Shown piece after piece: positions 14,995-22,743 of a stretch of DNA of 36,758 bases; within the stretch, counting starts at the first letter, position 1, and every line of letters starts with the position of its first letter. This DNA comes from Pseudomonadota bacterium. Lineage in GTDB: Bacteria > Pseudomonadota > Gammaproteobacteria > Pseudomonadales > Pseudomonadaceae. The position numbers and the translations under genes were made by a program. The stretch spans positions 1 through 36,758 of the forward strand of contig JAEWGL010000005.1 of assembly GCA_023388335.1 (NCBI GenBank). The letters run 5' to 3'. The notes under the pieces were generated by a model, which was not told the origin of the DNA, did no database searches, and was given only the letters and a program-made list of their open reading frames with translations.

Positions 14995-16017
14995 GTGCCC
15001 TCGTCCCCTTCCAGCACCCTCGCCAGGGTTACCATTCAAGACGTCGCCAAACGGGCTGGCGTCTCCAAGGCCAGCGTCTCGCGCTTTATCGGCGAGGACC
15101 GCAGCTTGCTGTCCGAGCTGATCGCCGGGCGCATCGAACAAGCCATCAACGATCTGGGCTATCGTCCCAACCAGATGGCGCGTGGCCTCAAGCGTGGCCG
15201 TACGCGCCTGATCGGCCTGCTGGTGGCCGATATCCGCAACCCTTACTCGGTGGCGGTGATGCACGGGGTGGAAACCGCTTGCCGCCGCCATGGCTACAGC
15301 CTGGTGGTCTGCAACACGGGTCAGGACGACGAACAGGAGCGCCAGCACCTGGCGGCCTTGCAGTCCTACAACGTCGAAGGTCTGATCGTGAATACCCTGG
15401 GCCATCACCTGGACCAGCTGCAGGCGCTGCAGCAAGCGCTGCCACTGGTGCTGATCGATCGCAAGGTGCCGCAGCTGACCAGCGACCTGGTGGGCCTGGA
15501 CAACGCCGGTGCCGTTTCTCAGGCTCTGGACCATCTGCGCCAGCAAGGCTACGACGACCTGGCACTGGTCAGCGAACCCCAGGACGGTACCAGTTCACGC
15601 CAGGAACGCAGCGACGCTTTCCAGGCCTGGGTGGCAGGCCAGCCTGCCGTCACTGGGCGAGTGCTGTACACCAGCGACACCTTCGCCGACGACCTTGCGC
15701 AGTTTCTCGCCCAGCCAGTTCCCGGCCGCAAGGCGCTGTTCTGCGCCAACGGCACCGCCACCTTGAAATGCACCCAGGCCCTGCGCGATCACGGCTGCGC
15801 GCTGGGCATCGAGGTCGGCCTGATTGCCCTGGACGACCTGGACTGGCTGCCTTTGGTGGGCAATGGCATTACCGCGTTGGCCCAGCCCACCGAACTGATC
15901 GGCGTCACTGCATTCGAGTGCCTGCTCGCCCGCCTGCGCGGCGATGACGGCCCGCCTCAGGTGTTTGACTTCCCTTGCCAACTGATTACCCGCGGCTCCA
16001 CCCGAACCACCCCGTAA
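14995..16017 (+). CDS. ptxS: LacI-family repressor of 2-ketogluconate utilisation, PtxS
   Basis: A 340-residue LacI/GalR regulator. The N-terminal helix-turn-helix is VTIQDVAKRAGVSKASVSRF (about residues 12-31), with a hinge helix region near NQMARGLKRGRT. The periplasmic-binding-protein-like effector domain follows from LIGLLVADIRNPYSVAV. Identification as PtxS rests on the kgu genes directly downstream and on two copies of the TGAAACCGGTTTCA operator, one before ptxS and one before kguE. PtxS is known to respond to 2-ketogluconate. The start is GTG 14995 with AAAGG upstream; no better ATG is available in front of the helix-turn-helix. Confidence 0.93.
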   Translation: MPSSPSSTLARVTIQDVAKRAGVSKASVSRFIGEDRSLLSELIAGRIEQAINDLGYRPNQMARGLKRGRTRLIGLLVADIRNPYSVAVMHGVETACRRHGYSLVVCNTGQDDEQERQHLAALQSYNVEGLIVNTLGHHLDQLQALQQALPLVLIDRKVPQLTSDLVGLDNAGAVSQALDHLRQQGYDDLALVSEPQDGTSSRQERSDAFQAWVAGQPAVTGRVLYTSDTFADDLAQFLAQPVPGRKALFCANGTATLKCTQALRDHGCALGIEVGLIALDDLDWLPLVGNGITALAQPTELIGVTAFECLLARLRGDDGPPQVFDFPCQLITRGSTRTTP

Positions 16018-16056
16018 ACCTGACATCGCACTGCCAGCGATGCCGTTCGGCCTGTT

Positions 16057-16072
16057 TTGAAACCGGTTTCAG
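16057..16072 (+). promoter_or_regulatory. PtxS operator 2, before kguE
   Basis: TTGAAACCGGTTTCAG contains the same 14-bp palindrome (16058-16071) as the ptxS promoter. It lies 12 bp before the kguE ATG, so PtxS bound here would block the kguEKTD operon. A ribosome binding site (AGAGGA) follows directly. Confidence 0.88.
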
Positions 16073-16084
16073 AGGATAACAACA

Positions 16085-16867
16085 ATGCATCTCCATCCCG
16101 TCTCGATCAGTCTTTCCAGCTATGGCGCGACGCTGGTTCGCCAGCGCGGCCAGGCCGCATTCGCCGACCTGCTCGCGCAGGCTGGTGCCCGCTACATCGA
16201 ACTGCGTGAAGAACTCTTCGCCACTCAAGAGTACTTGCACCTGCGACCGGCCATCGCCCGTCACGGCCTGGAATGCGTGTATTCATCCCCGCTGGAGTTG
16301 TGGCAGGCCGACCAGCCTCATCACGCTGCGCAACTGCAGGATACGCTAGCGCGTGCCCGCGGGTGCGGCGCCAAATGGCTGAAGGTCTCGCTTGGGTATT
16401 TTCATCCGGGCTGTGACCTGGCCGCGCTGGCCCACACGCTGAAAGACCAGCCGGTGCGCCTGCTGGTGGAAAACGACCAGACCGTACAGGGCGGCAAGAT
16501 CGACGCGCTGCAGCAGTTCCTGTCCCAGGCGCGCGATCAGAGCGTACCGGTCGGGATGACCTTCGATATCGGCAACTGGCAATGGCAAGGGCAATGCGCG
16601 CTCGAGGCTGCCCAGCGGCTGGGTACATTCGTCGAGTACCTGCATTGCAAGGCCGTTGCGCGGGACGCCCGCGGCAAGCTGGTCGCCGTGCCACCCTCCA
16701 TTGGCGACCTGCTTGCGTGGCAATCATTGCTCGACTGGTTCTCCGAAGGTCTGGTCAGGGCCATCGAGTACCCCCTGCAAGGCGATGACCTGCTGGCGCT
16801 GACCCGTAGCGAAGTCCTCAAGCTTGCGCAACTGGACGCCGTGCAGCTGGAGGTGGCCCATGGCTGA
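16085..16867 (+). CDS. kguE: KguE, sugar phosphate isomerase/epimerase-like protein
   Basis: A 260-residue TIM-barrel protein of the xylose-isomerase-like/AP endonuclease 2 superfamily. It starts MHLHPVSISLSSYG; later blocks GARYIELREELF, LLVENDQTVQGG and GMTFDIGNWQWQG carry the acidic and His residues expected for metal binding at the barrel mouth. It is the first gene of the 2-ketogluconate operon, conserved next to kguK, but its exact reaction is not established; an epimerase role is assumed from the fold. AGAGGA precedes the ATG and a PtxS operator lies immediately upstream. Its last 8 bp overlap the kguK start, implying coupled translation. Confidence 0.9.
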   Translation: MHLHPVSISLSSYGATLVRQRGQAAFADLLAQAGARYIELREELFATQEYLHLRPAIARHGLECVYSSPLELWQADQPHHAAQLQDTLARARGCGAKWLKVSLGYFHPGCDLAALAHTLKDQPVRLLVENDQTVQGGKIDALQQFLSQARDQSVPVGMTFDIGNWQWQGQCALEAAQRLGTFVEYLHCKAVARDARGKLVAVPPSIGDLLAWQSLLDWFSEGLVRAIEYPLQGDDLLALTRSEVLKLAQLDAVQLEVAHG

Positions 16868-17789
16868 TGTGCTGTGTTTCGGCGAGACCATGGCCATGCT
16901 GGTCGCCGAGCAGTGCGGCCCCCTGGAACAGGTCAGCCGCTTCCACAAACGCATTGCGGGCGCCGACAGCAATGTCGCCATCGGCCTCTCCCGCCTGGGG
17001 TTCGACGTCACCTGGCTGAGCCGAGTCGGCAATGACTCCCTGGGCCGCTTCGTGCTGCAGAGCCTGCGCGACGAGGGCCTGGATTGCCAGCACGTGGCCA
17101 TTGATCCGGTGCACCCCACCGGCTTCCAGTTCAAGGGCCGTACCGATGACGGCAGCGACCCGGACGTCGAGTACTTTCGCCAGGGCTCGGCCGCCAGTCA
17201 CCTGAGTGTGGCCGACCTGCCGGACAGCCTGCGGCTGCCCCGTCACCTGCACGTCACCGGCATCCCACCCGCGTTATCGGCGGCGACCTGCGCGTTGTCC
17301 GAACATTTGCTGCTGCGCCAGCGCCAGGCCGGTGGCAGCAGCTCGTTCGACCCCAACCTGCGCCCGCGCCTATGGCCCAGCGAACGGCAGATGATCCAGA
17401 CCCTCAACCACTTGGCCAGCCATGCTGACTGGGTGTTGCCCGGCTTGGCCGAAGGCCGCCTGCTGACCGGCTACCAAAGCCCCCAGGACATCGCCGCCTT
17501 CTACCTGGACCGCGGCGCCACCGCAGTGGCGATCAAGCTTGGCGCCGAGGGCGCCTACTACCGCACCGCCGAGCAAACATGCTTCGTCGCCGCGCAGCCA
17601 GTGGCCAAGGTAATCGACACCGTCGGTGCCGGTGATGGGTTTGCCGTTGGCCTGATCAGCGCCCTGCTCGAACGGCAGACCCTCGGGCAGGCCGTGATGC
17701 GTGGCAACTGGATCGGCAGCCGGGCCGTGCAGAGCCGCGGCGACATGGAGGGCCTGCCACGACGCAGCGAGCTGACCCTGAGTGCCTGA
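16860..17789 (+). CDS. kguK: 2-ketogluconate kinase (PfkB family)
   Basis: A 309-residue ribokinase-family sugar kinase. The N-terminus reads MADVLCFGETMAML, and the substrate-binding GADSNVAIGLSRLG block is present. The C-terminal PfkB signature DTVGAGDGFAVGLISALL contains the catalytic Asp of GAGD. It phosphorylates imported 2-ketogluconate to 2-keto-6-phosphogluconate using ATP. The closest general relatives are KdgK-type kinases, but the position between kguE and kguT fixes the likely substrate. The ATG at 16860 overlaps the end of kguE by 8 bp; GGAGG about 8 bases upstream serves as ribosome binding site. Confidence 0.93.
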   Translation: MADVLCFGETMAMLVAEQCGPLEQVSRFHKRIAGADSNVAIGLSRLGFDVTWLSRVGNDSLGRFVLQSLRDEGLDCQHVAIDPVHPTGFQFKGRTDDGSDPDVEYFRQGSAASHLSVADLPDSLRLPRHLHVTGIPPALSAATCALSEHLLLRQRQAGGSSSFDPNLRPRLWPSERQMIQTLNHLASHADWVLPGLAEGRLLTGYQSPQDIAAFYLDRGATAVAIKLGAEGAYYRTAEQTCFVAAQPVAKVIDTVGAGDGFAVGLISALLERQTLGQAVMRGNWIGSRAVQSRGDMEGLPRRSELTLSA

Positions 17790-17825
17790 CCGCCGCCTGA
17801 ACTTAACCCCATTGCTGATGTTACC

Positions 17826-17835
17826 TGTCGCGACA
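17826..17835. promoter_or_regulatory. 10-bp palindrome between kguK and kguT
   Basis: TGTCGCGACA is a perfect palindrome in the 71-bp gap between kguK and kguT, about 26 bp before the kguT ATG. It is unlike the PtxS operator. It may be an operator for separate control of the transporter, or chance. Confidence 0.25.
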
Positions 17836-17860
17836 ACAACAAGATGCCAGGAGCAAGACC

Positions 17861-19162
17861 ATGCAAACAATCAAACTCGCCAGCCGCCGCTGGTGGTACA
17901 TCATGCCGATCGTGTTCATCACCTATAGCCTGGCGTACCTGGACCGGGCCAACTACGGCTTCGCCGCCGCCTCCGGCATGGCCGAAGACCTTGCGATAAC
18001 CCCGGGCCTGTCGTCGTTGCTCGGCGCGCTGTTTTTCCTCGGCTATTTCTTCTTCCAGGTGCCCGGGGCAATCTACGCCCAGCGTCAGAGCGTAAAGAAG
18101 CTGATCTTCGTCAGCCTGATCCTCTGGGGCAGCCTGGCCACGTTGACCGGGGTGGTGTCCAACGCCTACTCGCTGATCGTCATCCGCTTCATGCTCGGCG
18201 TGGTCGAGGCCGCGGTGATGCCGGCCATGCTGGTGTACCTGTGCCATTGGTTCACCCGCGCCGAACGCTCGCGGGCCAACACCTTCCTGATTCTTGGCAA
18301 CCCGGTGACCATGCTGTGGATGTCGGTGGTTTCCGGCTATCTGGTCGAGCATTACAGCTGGCGCTGGATGTTCATCATCGAGGGCCTGCCGGCCGTGCTC
18401 TGGGCCTTTATCTGGTGGCGCCTGGCCGATGACCGCCCTACCGACGCCACCTGGCTCAGCACCCGCGAAAAGCAGGACTTGCAACAGGCACTGGACGCCG
18501 AGCAGGTCGGCATCAAGCCGGTGAAGAACTACGCCGCCGCGTTCCGCTCGGGCAAGGTGCTGATCCTCGCGGCGCAGTTCTTCTGCTGGAGCATCGGCGT
18601 CTACGGCTTCGTGCTGTGGCTGCCATCGATCCTCAAGCAAGGCCTGCAGATGAACATGGTCGAGGCCGGGTGGCTGTCGGCGCTGCCCTATCTTGCGGCC
18701 GTGCTGGCGATGCTCGCGGTGTCCTGGGGCTCGGACCGCATCCAGCGGCGCAAGCGTTTCGTCTGGCCGTCACTGTTGCTGGGCGCCCTGGCCTTCTATG
18801 GCTCCTACGCGCTGGGCGGCGAACACTTCTGGTGGTCCTACGCCCTGCTGGTGCTGGCCGGGGCCTGCATGTACGCCCCTTACGGCCCGTTCTTCGCCAT
18901 CATCCCGGAAATCCTCCCAGCCAACGTGGCAGGCGGCGCCATGGCGATGATCAACAGCATGGGCGCGCTGGGCTCGTTCATCGGCTCCTACCTGGTCGGC
19001 TACCTGAACAGCGCCACCGGCGCGCCTGACGCGTCCTTCCTGCTGATGAGCGGCGCGCTGCTGCTGTCCGCCCTCCTTACCCTGTGCCTGACCCCGGGCG
19101 ACAGCGACCGTCGCAAAGCGCCACAGGTGCCTCGCGTCCGCCCCCTGCCGGCCCACTCCTGA
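17861..19162 (+). CDS. kguT: 2-ketogluconate MFS transporter
   Basis: A 433-residue major facilitator of the anion:cation symporter (phthalate permease-like) group with about twelve membrane helices. The first helix contains IMPIVFITYSLAYLDRANYG, whose DRANYG is typical of this group. RFMLGVVEAAVMPAMLVYL and the central loop with charged DRPTDATWLSTREKQ are also characteristic. It should bring 2-ketogluconate, made in the periplasm by gluconate dehydrogenase, into the cell with protons. CAGGAG sits just upstream of the ATG. It lies 71 bp after kguK and 12 bp before kguD. Confidence 0.92.
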   Translation: MQTIKLASRRWWYIMPIVFITYSLAYLDRANYGFAAASGMAEDLAITPGLSSLLGALFFLGYFFFQVPGAIYAQRQSVKKLIFVSLILWGSLATLTGVVSNAYSLIVIRFMLGVVEAAVMPAMLVYLCHWFTRAERSRANTFLILGNPVTMLWMSVVSGYLVEHYSWRWMFIIEGLPAVLWAFIWWRLADDRPTDATWLSTREKQDLQQALDAEQVGIKPVKNYAAAFRSGKVLILAAQFFCWSIGVYGFVLWLPSILKQGLQMNMVEAGWLSALPYLAAVLAMLAVSWGSDRIQRRKRFVWPSLLLGALAFYGSYALGGEHFWWSYALLVLAGACMYAPYGPFFAIIPEILPANVAGGAMAMINSMGALGSFIGSYLVGYLNSATGAPDASFLLMSGALLLSALLTLCLTPGDSDRRKAPQVPRVRPLPAHS

Positions 19163-19174
19163 AGTGAGACCTCT

Positions 19175-20164
19175 ATGAAAAAGCACGTCGTCCTGTACAA
19201 AAGCCTCTCCCCCGCGCTGCTCGAGCGCCTGAGCGAGCATGCCGAGGTCACCGCCATTGCGCAGCTGGCCGGTGATGGCATGGCTCGCTTGCGCGACGCC
19301 CTCCCCCACGCCCATGGCCTGCTGGGTGCCAGCCTCAAGCTCGACGCCGCGCTGCTGGACCTGGCCCCGCGACTGGAAGCGGTGGCCAGCGTGTCGGTGG
19401 GCATCGACAACTATGACCTGGACTACTTGGACAGCCGCTCGATTCTGCTCAGCAATACCCCCGACGTCCTTACCCAGACCACCGCCGACACCGGCTTCGC
19501 GCTGATCCTCAGCACCGCGCGCCGCGTGGTCGAGCTGGCCAATCGCGTGCGCGCCGGTCAATGGACCCGCAACATCGGCCCCGCGGACTTCGGCAGCGAT
19601 GTGCACGGCAAGACCCTGGGCATCATCGGCATGGGCAGGATCGGCGAGGCACTGGCCCAGCGAGGGCATTTCGGCTTCGGCATGCCGGTGATCTACCACA
19701 GCCAGAGCGCCAAGCCCGCGGTGGACGAGCGATTCAATGCACGGCGCGTCAGCCTGGAGGAACTGCTGGCCCAGGCTGACTTCGTCTGCCTGACCTTGCC
19801 GCTGACAACGGCGACCCAAGGCATGATCGGTGCCCAGGCCTTCGCGCTGATGAAACCCAGTGCCATCTTCATCAACATTGCGCGCGGCAAGGTGGTCGAT
19901 GAGGCGGCCTTGATCGCAGCGCTGCAAAGCGGGCAACTGCACGCCGCCGGGCTGGATGTGTTCGAGCAGGAACCCCTGGCCGCTGATTCTCCGCTGCTGC
20001 GCTTGGACAACGTGGTGGCCACGCCGCACATCGGCTCGGCCACCGTGGAGACCCGCGAAGCCATGGCCCGCTGCGCGGTCGACAACCTGATCGAAGCATT
20101 GGCCGGTCGTCGTCCCACGAACCTGGTCAACCCCAAGGCCTGGGAGCGCCGCAACCGCGCCTGA
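19175..20164 (+). CDS. kguD: 2-keto-6-phosphogluconate reductase (D-2-hydroxyacid dehydrogenase family)
   Basis: A 329-residue NAD(P)-dependent 2-hydroxyacid dehydrogenase. The dinucleotide-binding loop is GIIGMGRIGEALAQ, and the catalytic Arg (NIARGKVVDEAAL), Glu (DVFEQEPL) and His (TPHIGSAT) are all present. KguD reduces 2-keto-6-phosphogluconate to 6-phosphogluconate, feeding the Entner-Doudoroff pathway. The same fold includes glyoxylate/hydroxypyruvate reductases, so the assignment depends on the operon. It is the last gene of the kgu operon, 12 bp after kguT, followed by a hairpin terminator. The gene is sometimes called ptxD in this cluster. Confidence 0.92.
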   Translation: MKKHVVLYKSLSPALLERLSEHAEVTAIAQLAGDGMARLRDALPHAHGLLGASLKLDAALLDLAPRLEAVASVSVGIDNYDLDYLDSRSILLSNTPDVLTQTTADTGFALILSTARRVVELANRVRAGQWTRNIGPADFGSDVHGKTLGIIGMGRIGEALAQRGHFGFGMPVIYHSQSAKPAVDERFNARRVSLEELLAQADFVCLTLPLTTATQGMIGAQAFALMKPSAIFINIARGKVVDEAALIAALQSGQLHAAGLDVFEQEPLAADSPLLRLDNVVATPHIGSATVETREAMARCAVDNLIEALAGRRPTNLVNPKAWERRNRA

Positions 20165-20217
20165 TAGCGGCCAGCCCTGGCCGGCATGGCCTCAGAGTCG
20201 TTATCGCCTGGTGGCGT

Positions 20218-20250
20218 GAAGGGGGTCGGCATTGACCCCTTCGTGTTTTT
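20218..20250 (+). terminator. Terminator of the kgu operon
   Basis: GAAGGGGGTC and GACCCCTTC pair with one bulged G around a GGCATT loop, followed by GTGTTTTT. It lies about 54 bp after the kguD stop codon and is a standard Rho-independent terminator. Confidence 0.85.
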
Positions 20251-20368
20251 GGTGATAAAAGCGGCGGGATTCAGCCTGGGCGAAAAACTGTGAGACAGTC
20301 AGCAAAAATCCGCACGACGCCGTTGACTTGCGGTATTGCCATGTCAAGTCCTCGTGACCACTCCCGTC

Positions 20369-21490
20369 ATGCGTAAAGTTGTTTCAGCCACGTTGGCGCT
20401 GGTGCTCATTGCCATTCTCTGTGGCTACGGCTTCTGGACCCAAAAGCGCCCAGAAGGTCATTACCTGTCCGACCTGCGCATCGAACTGGCGCTCAACGAC
20501 GGCGCCCCTGGCGAGCGGGGCAATTTACTAGGCATCGAACCGCGGCTGTTCCCCAGCGATTACCAGAACCTGCAGCGCCTGCAGCGCAAGCTCTCGGCCT
20601 ACCTGGAGCAGGCCCGCGCCCTGGGCCTGGTCAACGCTCGCACCGTGGTCATCCTGCCCGAGCACATCGGGACGTGGCTTTGGGCCCGCGGCGAGAAGAA
20701 CGAGCTCTACCAGGTCACCCAGCGGCGCGAGGCCTGGCAATGGCTGGAGCTGAGCAACCCGTTGCGCTATGGCCTGGCCATGCTCGCCGCCACCGGTGAC
20801 GACCGGCGTGCCGATGCGCACTTGCGCATGAAGGCCGATCAGATGGCGGCCGATTACCAGACGCTGTTCGGTGGACTGGCCAAGCACTTCGGCGTGACCC
20901 TGGTGGCCGGCTCGATCGTGTTGCCCGCCCCCCATGTCGAACGCGGTGTGCTGCGCACCGGCAGCGGCCCGCTGTATAACACCAGCCTGGTGTTTGCCGG
21001 CGACGGTACGGTGCTCGGCCAGCCCCAGCGCCAGCAGTACCCAGACAGCGAGATGCGACGTTACATCCAAGGCGGCGACCAGCAGCCGCTGCACGTGGTG
21101 CAGACCCCGGCCGGGCGCCTAGGGGTGCTGGTGGGCAGCGACAGCTGGTACCCCGAGAACTACCGCGACCTGGCTGCACAGTCGGCACAACTGATCGCCA
21201 ACCCGGTGTTTCTCAGCGGCAAAGACAGCTGGGACTCGCCCTGGCGCGGCAATCGTCACCTGTCAGTGGCCGACGGGCTGGCACTGCGGCAGGGTCAGGC
21301 CAGCGAGCGCAGCGCCTGGCAACAGCTGACACTGGCCGCTGGCGGTCGCCAGGTCACCAGCATGAGCGTGTTCCTGCGTGGGCAGTTCTGGGAGCTGGCC
21401 GCCGATGGCCAAGGCTTCGCCAACCGCGCCGGCCAGCACCTGACCGGCAGCCCTAGCCAGGGCGCGCGCCTGCTCAACCTGTGGTTGTAA
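20369..21490 (+). CDS. Membrane-anchored nitrilase-superfamily protein, probably inactive
   Basis: A 373-residue protein with an N-terminal membrane anchor (residues 1-23, MRKVVSATLALVLIAILCGY) and a carbon-nitrogen hydrolase fold. VVILPEHIG supplies the first catalytic Glu (Glu98). The block that normally holds the lysine reads LGQPQRQQYPDSEM, with Arg221 in its place. The nucleophile block reads LGVLVGSDSWYPENY, with Gly256 where Cys is expected (G-x-x-I-C-x-D in active members). So two of the three Glu-Lys-Cys residues appear lost, suggesting a non-catalytic or altered role outside the inner membrane. I chose ATG 20369 because it begins the hydrophobic anchor; ATG 20336 would add 11 residues. 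Neither has a clear ribosome binding site. The AraC-type regulator gene follows after 4 bp. Confidence 0.8.
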   Translation: MRKVVSATLALVLIAILCGYGFWTQKRPEGHYLSDLRIELALNDGAPGERGNLLGIEPRLFPSDYQNLQRLQRKLSAYLEQARALGLVNARTVVILPEHIGTWLWARGEKNELYQVTQRREAWQWLELSNPLRYGLAMLAATGDDRRADAHLRMKADQMAADYQTLFGGLAKHFGVTLVAGSIVLPAPHVERGVLRTGSGPLYNTSLVFAGDGTVLGQPQRQQYPDSEMRRYIQGGDQQPLHVVQTPAGRLGVLVGSDSWYPENYRDLAAQSAQLIANPVFLSGKDSWDSPWRGNRHLSVADGLALRQGQASERSAWQQLTLAAGGRQVTSMSVFLRGQFWELAADGQGFANRAGQHLTGSPSQGARLLNLWL

Positions 21491-21494
21491 CGCC

Positions 21495-22535
21495 ATGCCA
21501 CGGCCACGGGTGCGTCTGGGCGAGCTGTCGGTAGGGTTCGTCCAGCCGTTGGACGAGGCGCTGCGTCGGCACGGCCATGATCCCGCGCCGCTGCTGCAGC
21601 GCTATGGCCTGGATGCCGCGCGCCTGGCTGAGCCCAGCGCACGGTTGTCGATCCCGCGCTACATGCACCTGGGCCATGCCGCCATCGCGCTGACTGGCGA
21701 GCCGGCGCTGGGCTTGCACATGGGGCGGTTCAGCCGCCTGGCCCAGGCAGGTCTGGCCGGCGTCGCGGCCGCCCAGGCGCCGACGGTCGGCGAGGCGGCG
21801 CGCACGCTACTGCGCTTCGAAGCCCTGTATGCCGCCAACTACCGTGGCCAATCAAGCTTTCACGAGGACAGCCAGGGCGCCTGGCTGCGCTTCTATTCCA
21901 TCAGCCCATACAACACCTACAACCGTTTCGTGGTGGACTCGTTACTGGCCGGCTGGCTGGCGCAGTTGTCCGGCCTGGCGGGGGCACCCGTGCAGGCTGA
22001 ACGCATCGAGATCGAGTTCGAGGCCCCCGCCTACGCGGCGTTGTACCAGACGTTGTGCAGTACCCCCGTGCAGTTCGCGGCGGCGCACAATCAACTGCGC
22101 CTGAGCCGCGCTAGCCTGGCACTGCGCAACCCGCAGCACTGCCCCAGCACCTGGCAGCACCTGCTGCAGCTGTGCGAGGTCGAGCTGGCCGAGCGCACCC
22201 GGGTGCGCAGCCTGGGTGAACGCATCACTCACCTGCTGGGGCCATTGCTCAATGGCGGGCGCGAGCCTAGCCTTGAGGACGTCGCCCGCCACCTGCAATT
22301 GCCCACCTGGACCCTACGCCGCAAGCTGGCCGAGCAAGGCGCGAGTTTTCGCAGCCTGCTCAACGATACTCGCCGCGACCTTGCCGAAACCTATATCCGC
22401 GACACTGAGCTTGCGTTCGGCGAGATTGCCTACCTGCTCGGCTTTGCCTCGGCCGAAGCGTTCCAGCGCGCCTTCAAGCGCTGGACCCAGCTGACGCCGG
22501 GCGAGTTTCGCCGGCAACAGCGCCAGGCCAATTGA
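21495..22535 (+). CDS. AraC-family transcriptional regulator (OruR/ArgR-like type)
   Basis: A 346-residue regulator. The first 220 or so residues form the arabinose-binding-like domain found in the OruR/VirF-type branch (YMHLGHAAIALTGEPALGLHMG). The C-terminal AraC DNA-binding domain contains two helix-turn-helix units: LEDVARHLQLPTWTLRRKL, then FGEIAYLLGFASAEAFQRAF with the typical ending RWTQLTPGEFR. It starts only 4 bp after the nitrilase-fold gene, so the two are almost certainly one transcript and the regulator may act on that gene or on nearby functions. The ligand and targets cannot be read from the sequence. The ribosome binding site before ATG 21495 is weak, consistent with translational coupling. 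Confidence 0.93.
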   Translation: MPRPRVRLGELSVGFVQPLDEALRRHGHDPAPLLQRYGLDAARLAEPSARLSIPRYMHLGHAAIALTGEPALGLHMGRFSRLAQAGLAGVAAAQAPTVGEAARTLLRFEALYAANYRGQSSFHEDSQGAWLRFYSISPYNTYNRFVVDSLLAGWLAQLSGLAGAPVQAERIEIEFEAPAYAALYQTLCSTPVQFAAAHNQLRLSRASLALRNPQHCPSTWQHLLQLCEVELAERTRVRSLGERITHLLGPLLNGGREPSLEDVARHLQLPTWTLRRKLAEQGASFRSLLNDTRRDLAETYIRDTELAFGEIAYLLGFASAEAFQRAFKRWTQLTPGEFRRQQRQAN

Positions 22536-22743
22536 GCAAGGCCCCCTTGATGAACAATTCTTCATATTTTGCTTATAGCGCTGTACCTATGGGGCGCAAG
22601 CGCTAGCTGACCCGACGCCAGCGCGCCGCGACCTTGAGGCTGGCGCAGCGCTTGCGTAGGATCGCTGCTCGCCCGCGCCCTGCCCCTTCTTCGCGCCGCC
22701 CCTTGTGGCCGGTGGTGAAGCCGCTTTCCGTACGAGTCTGCAC

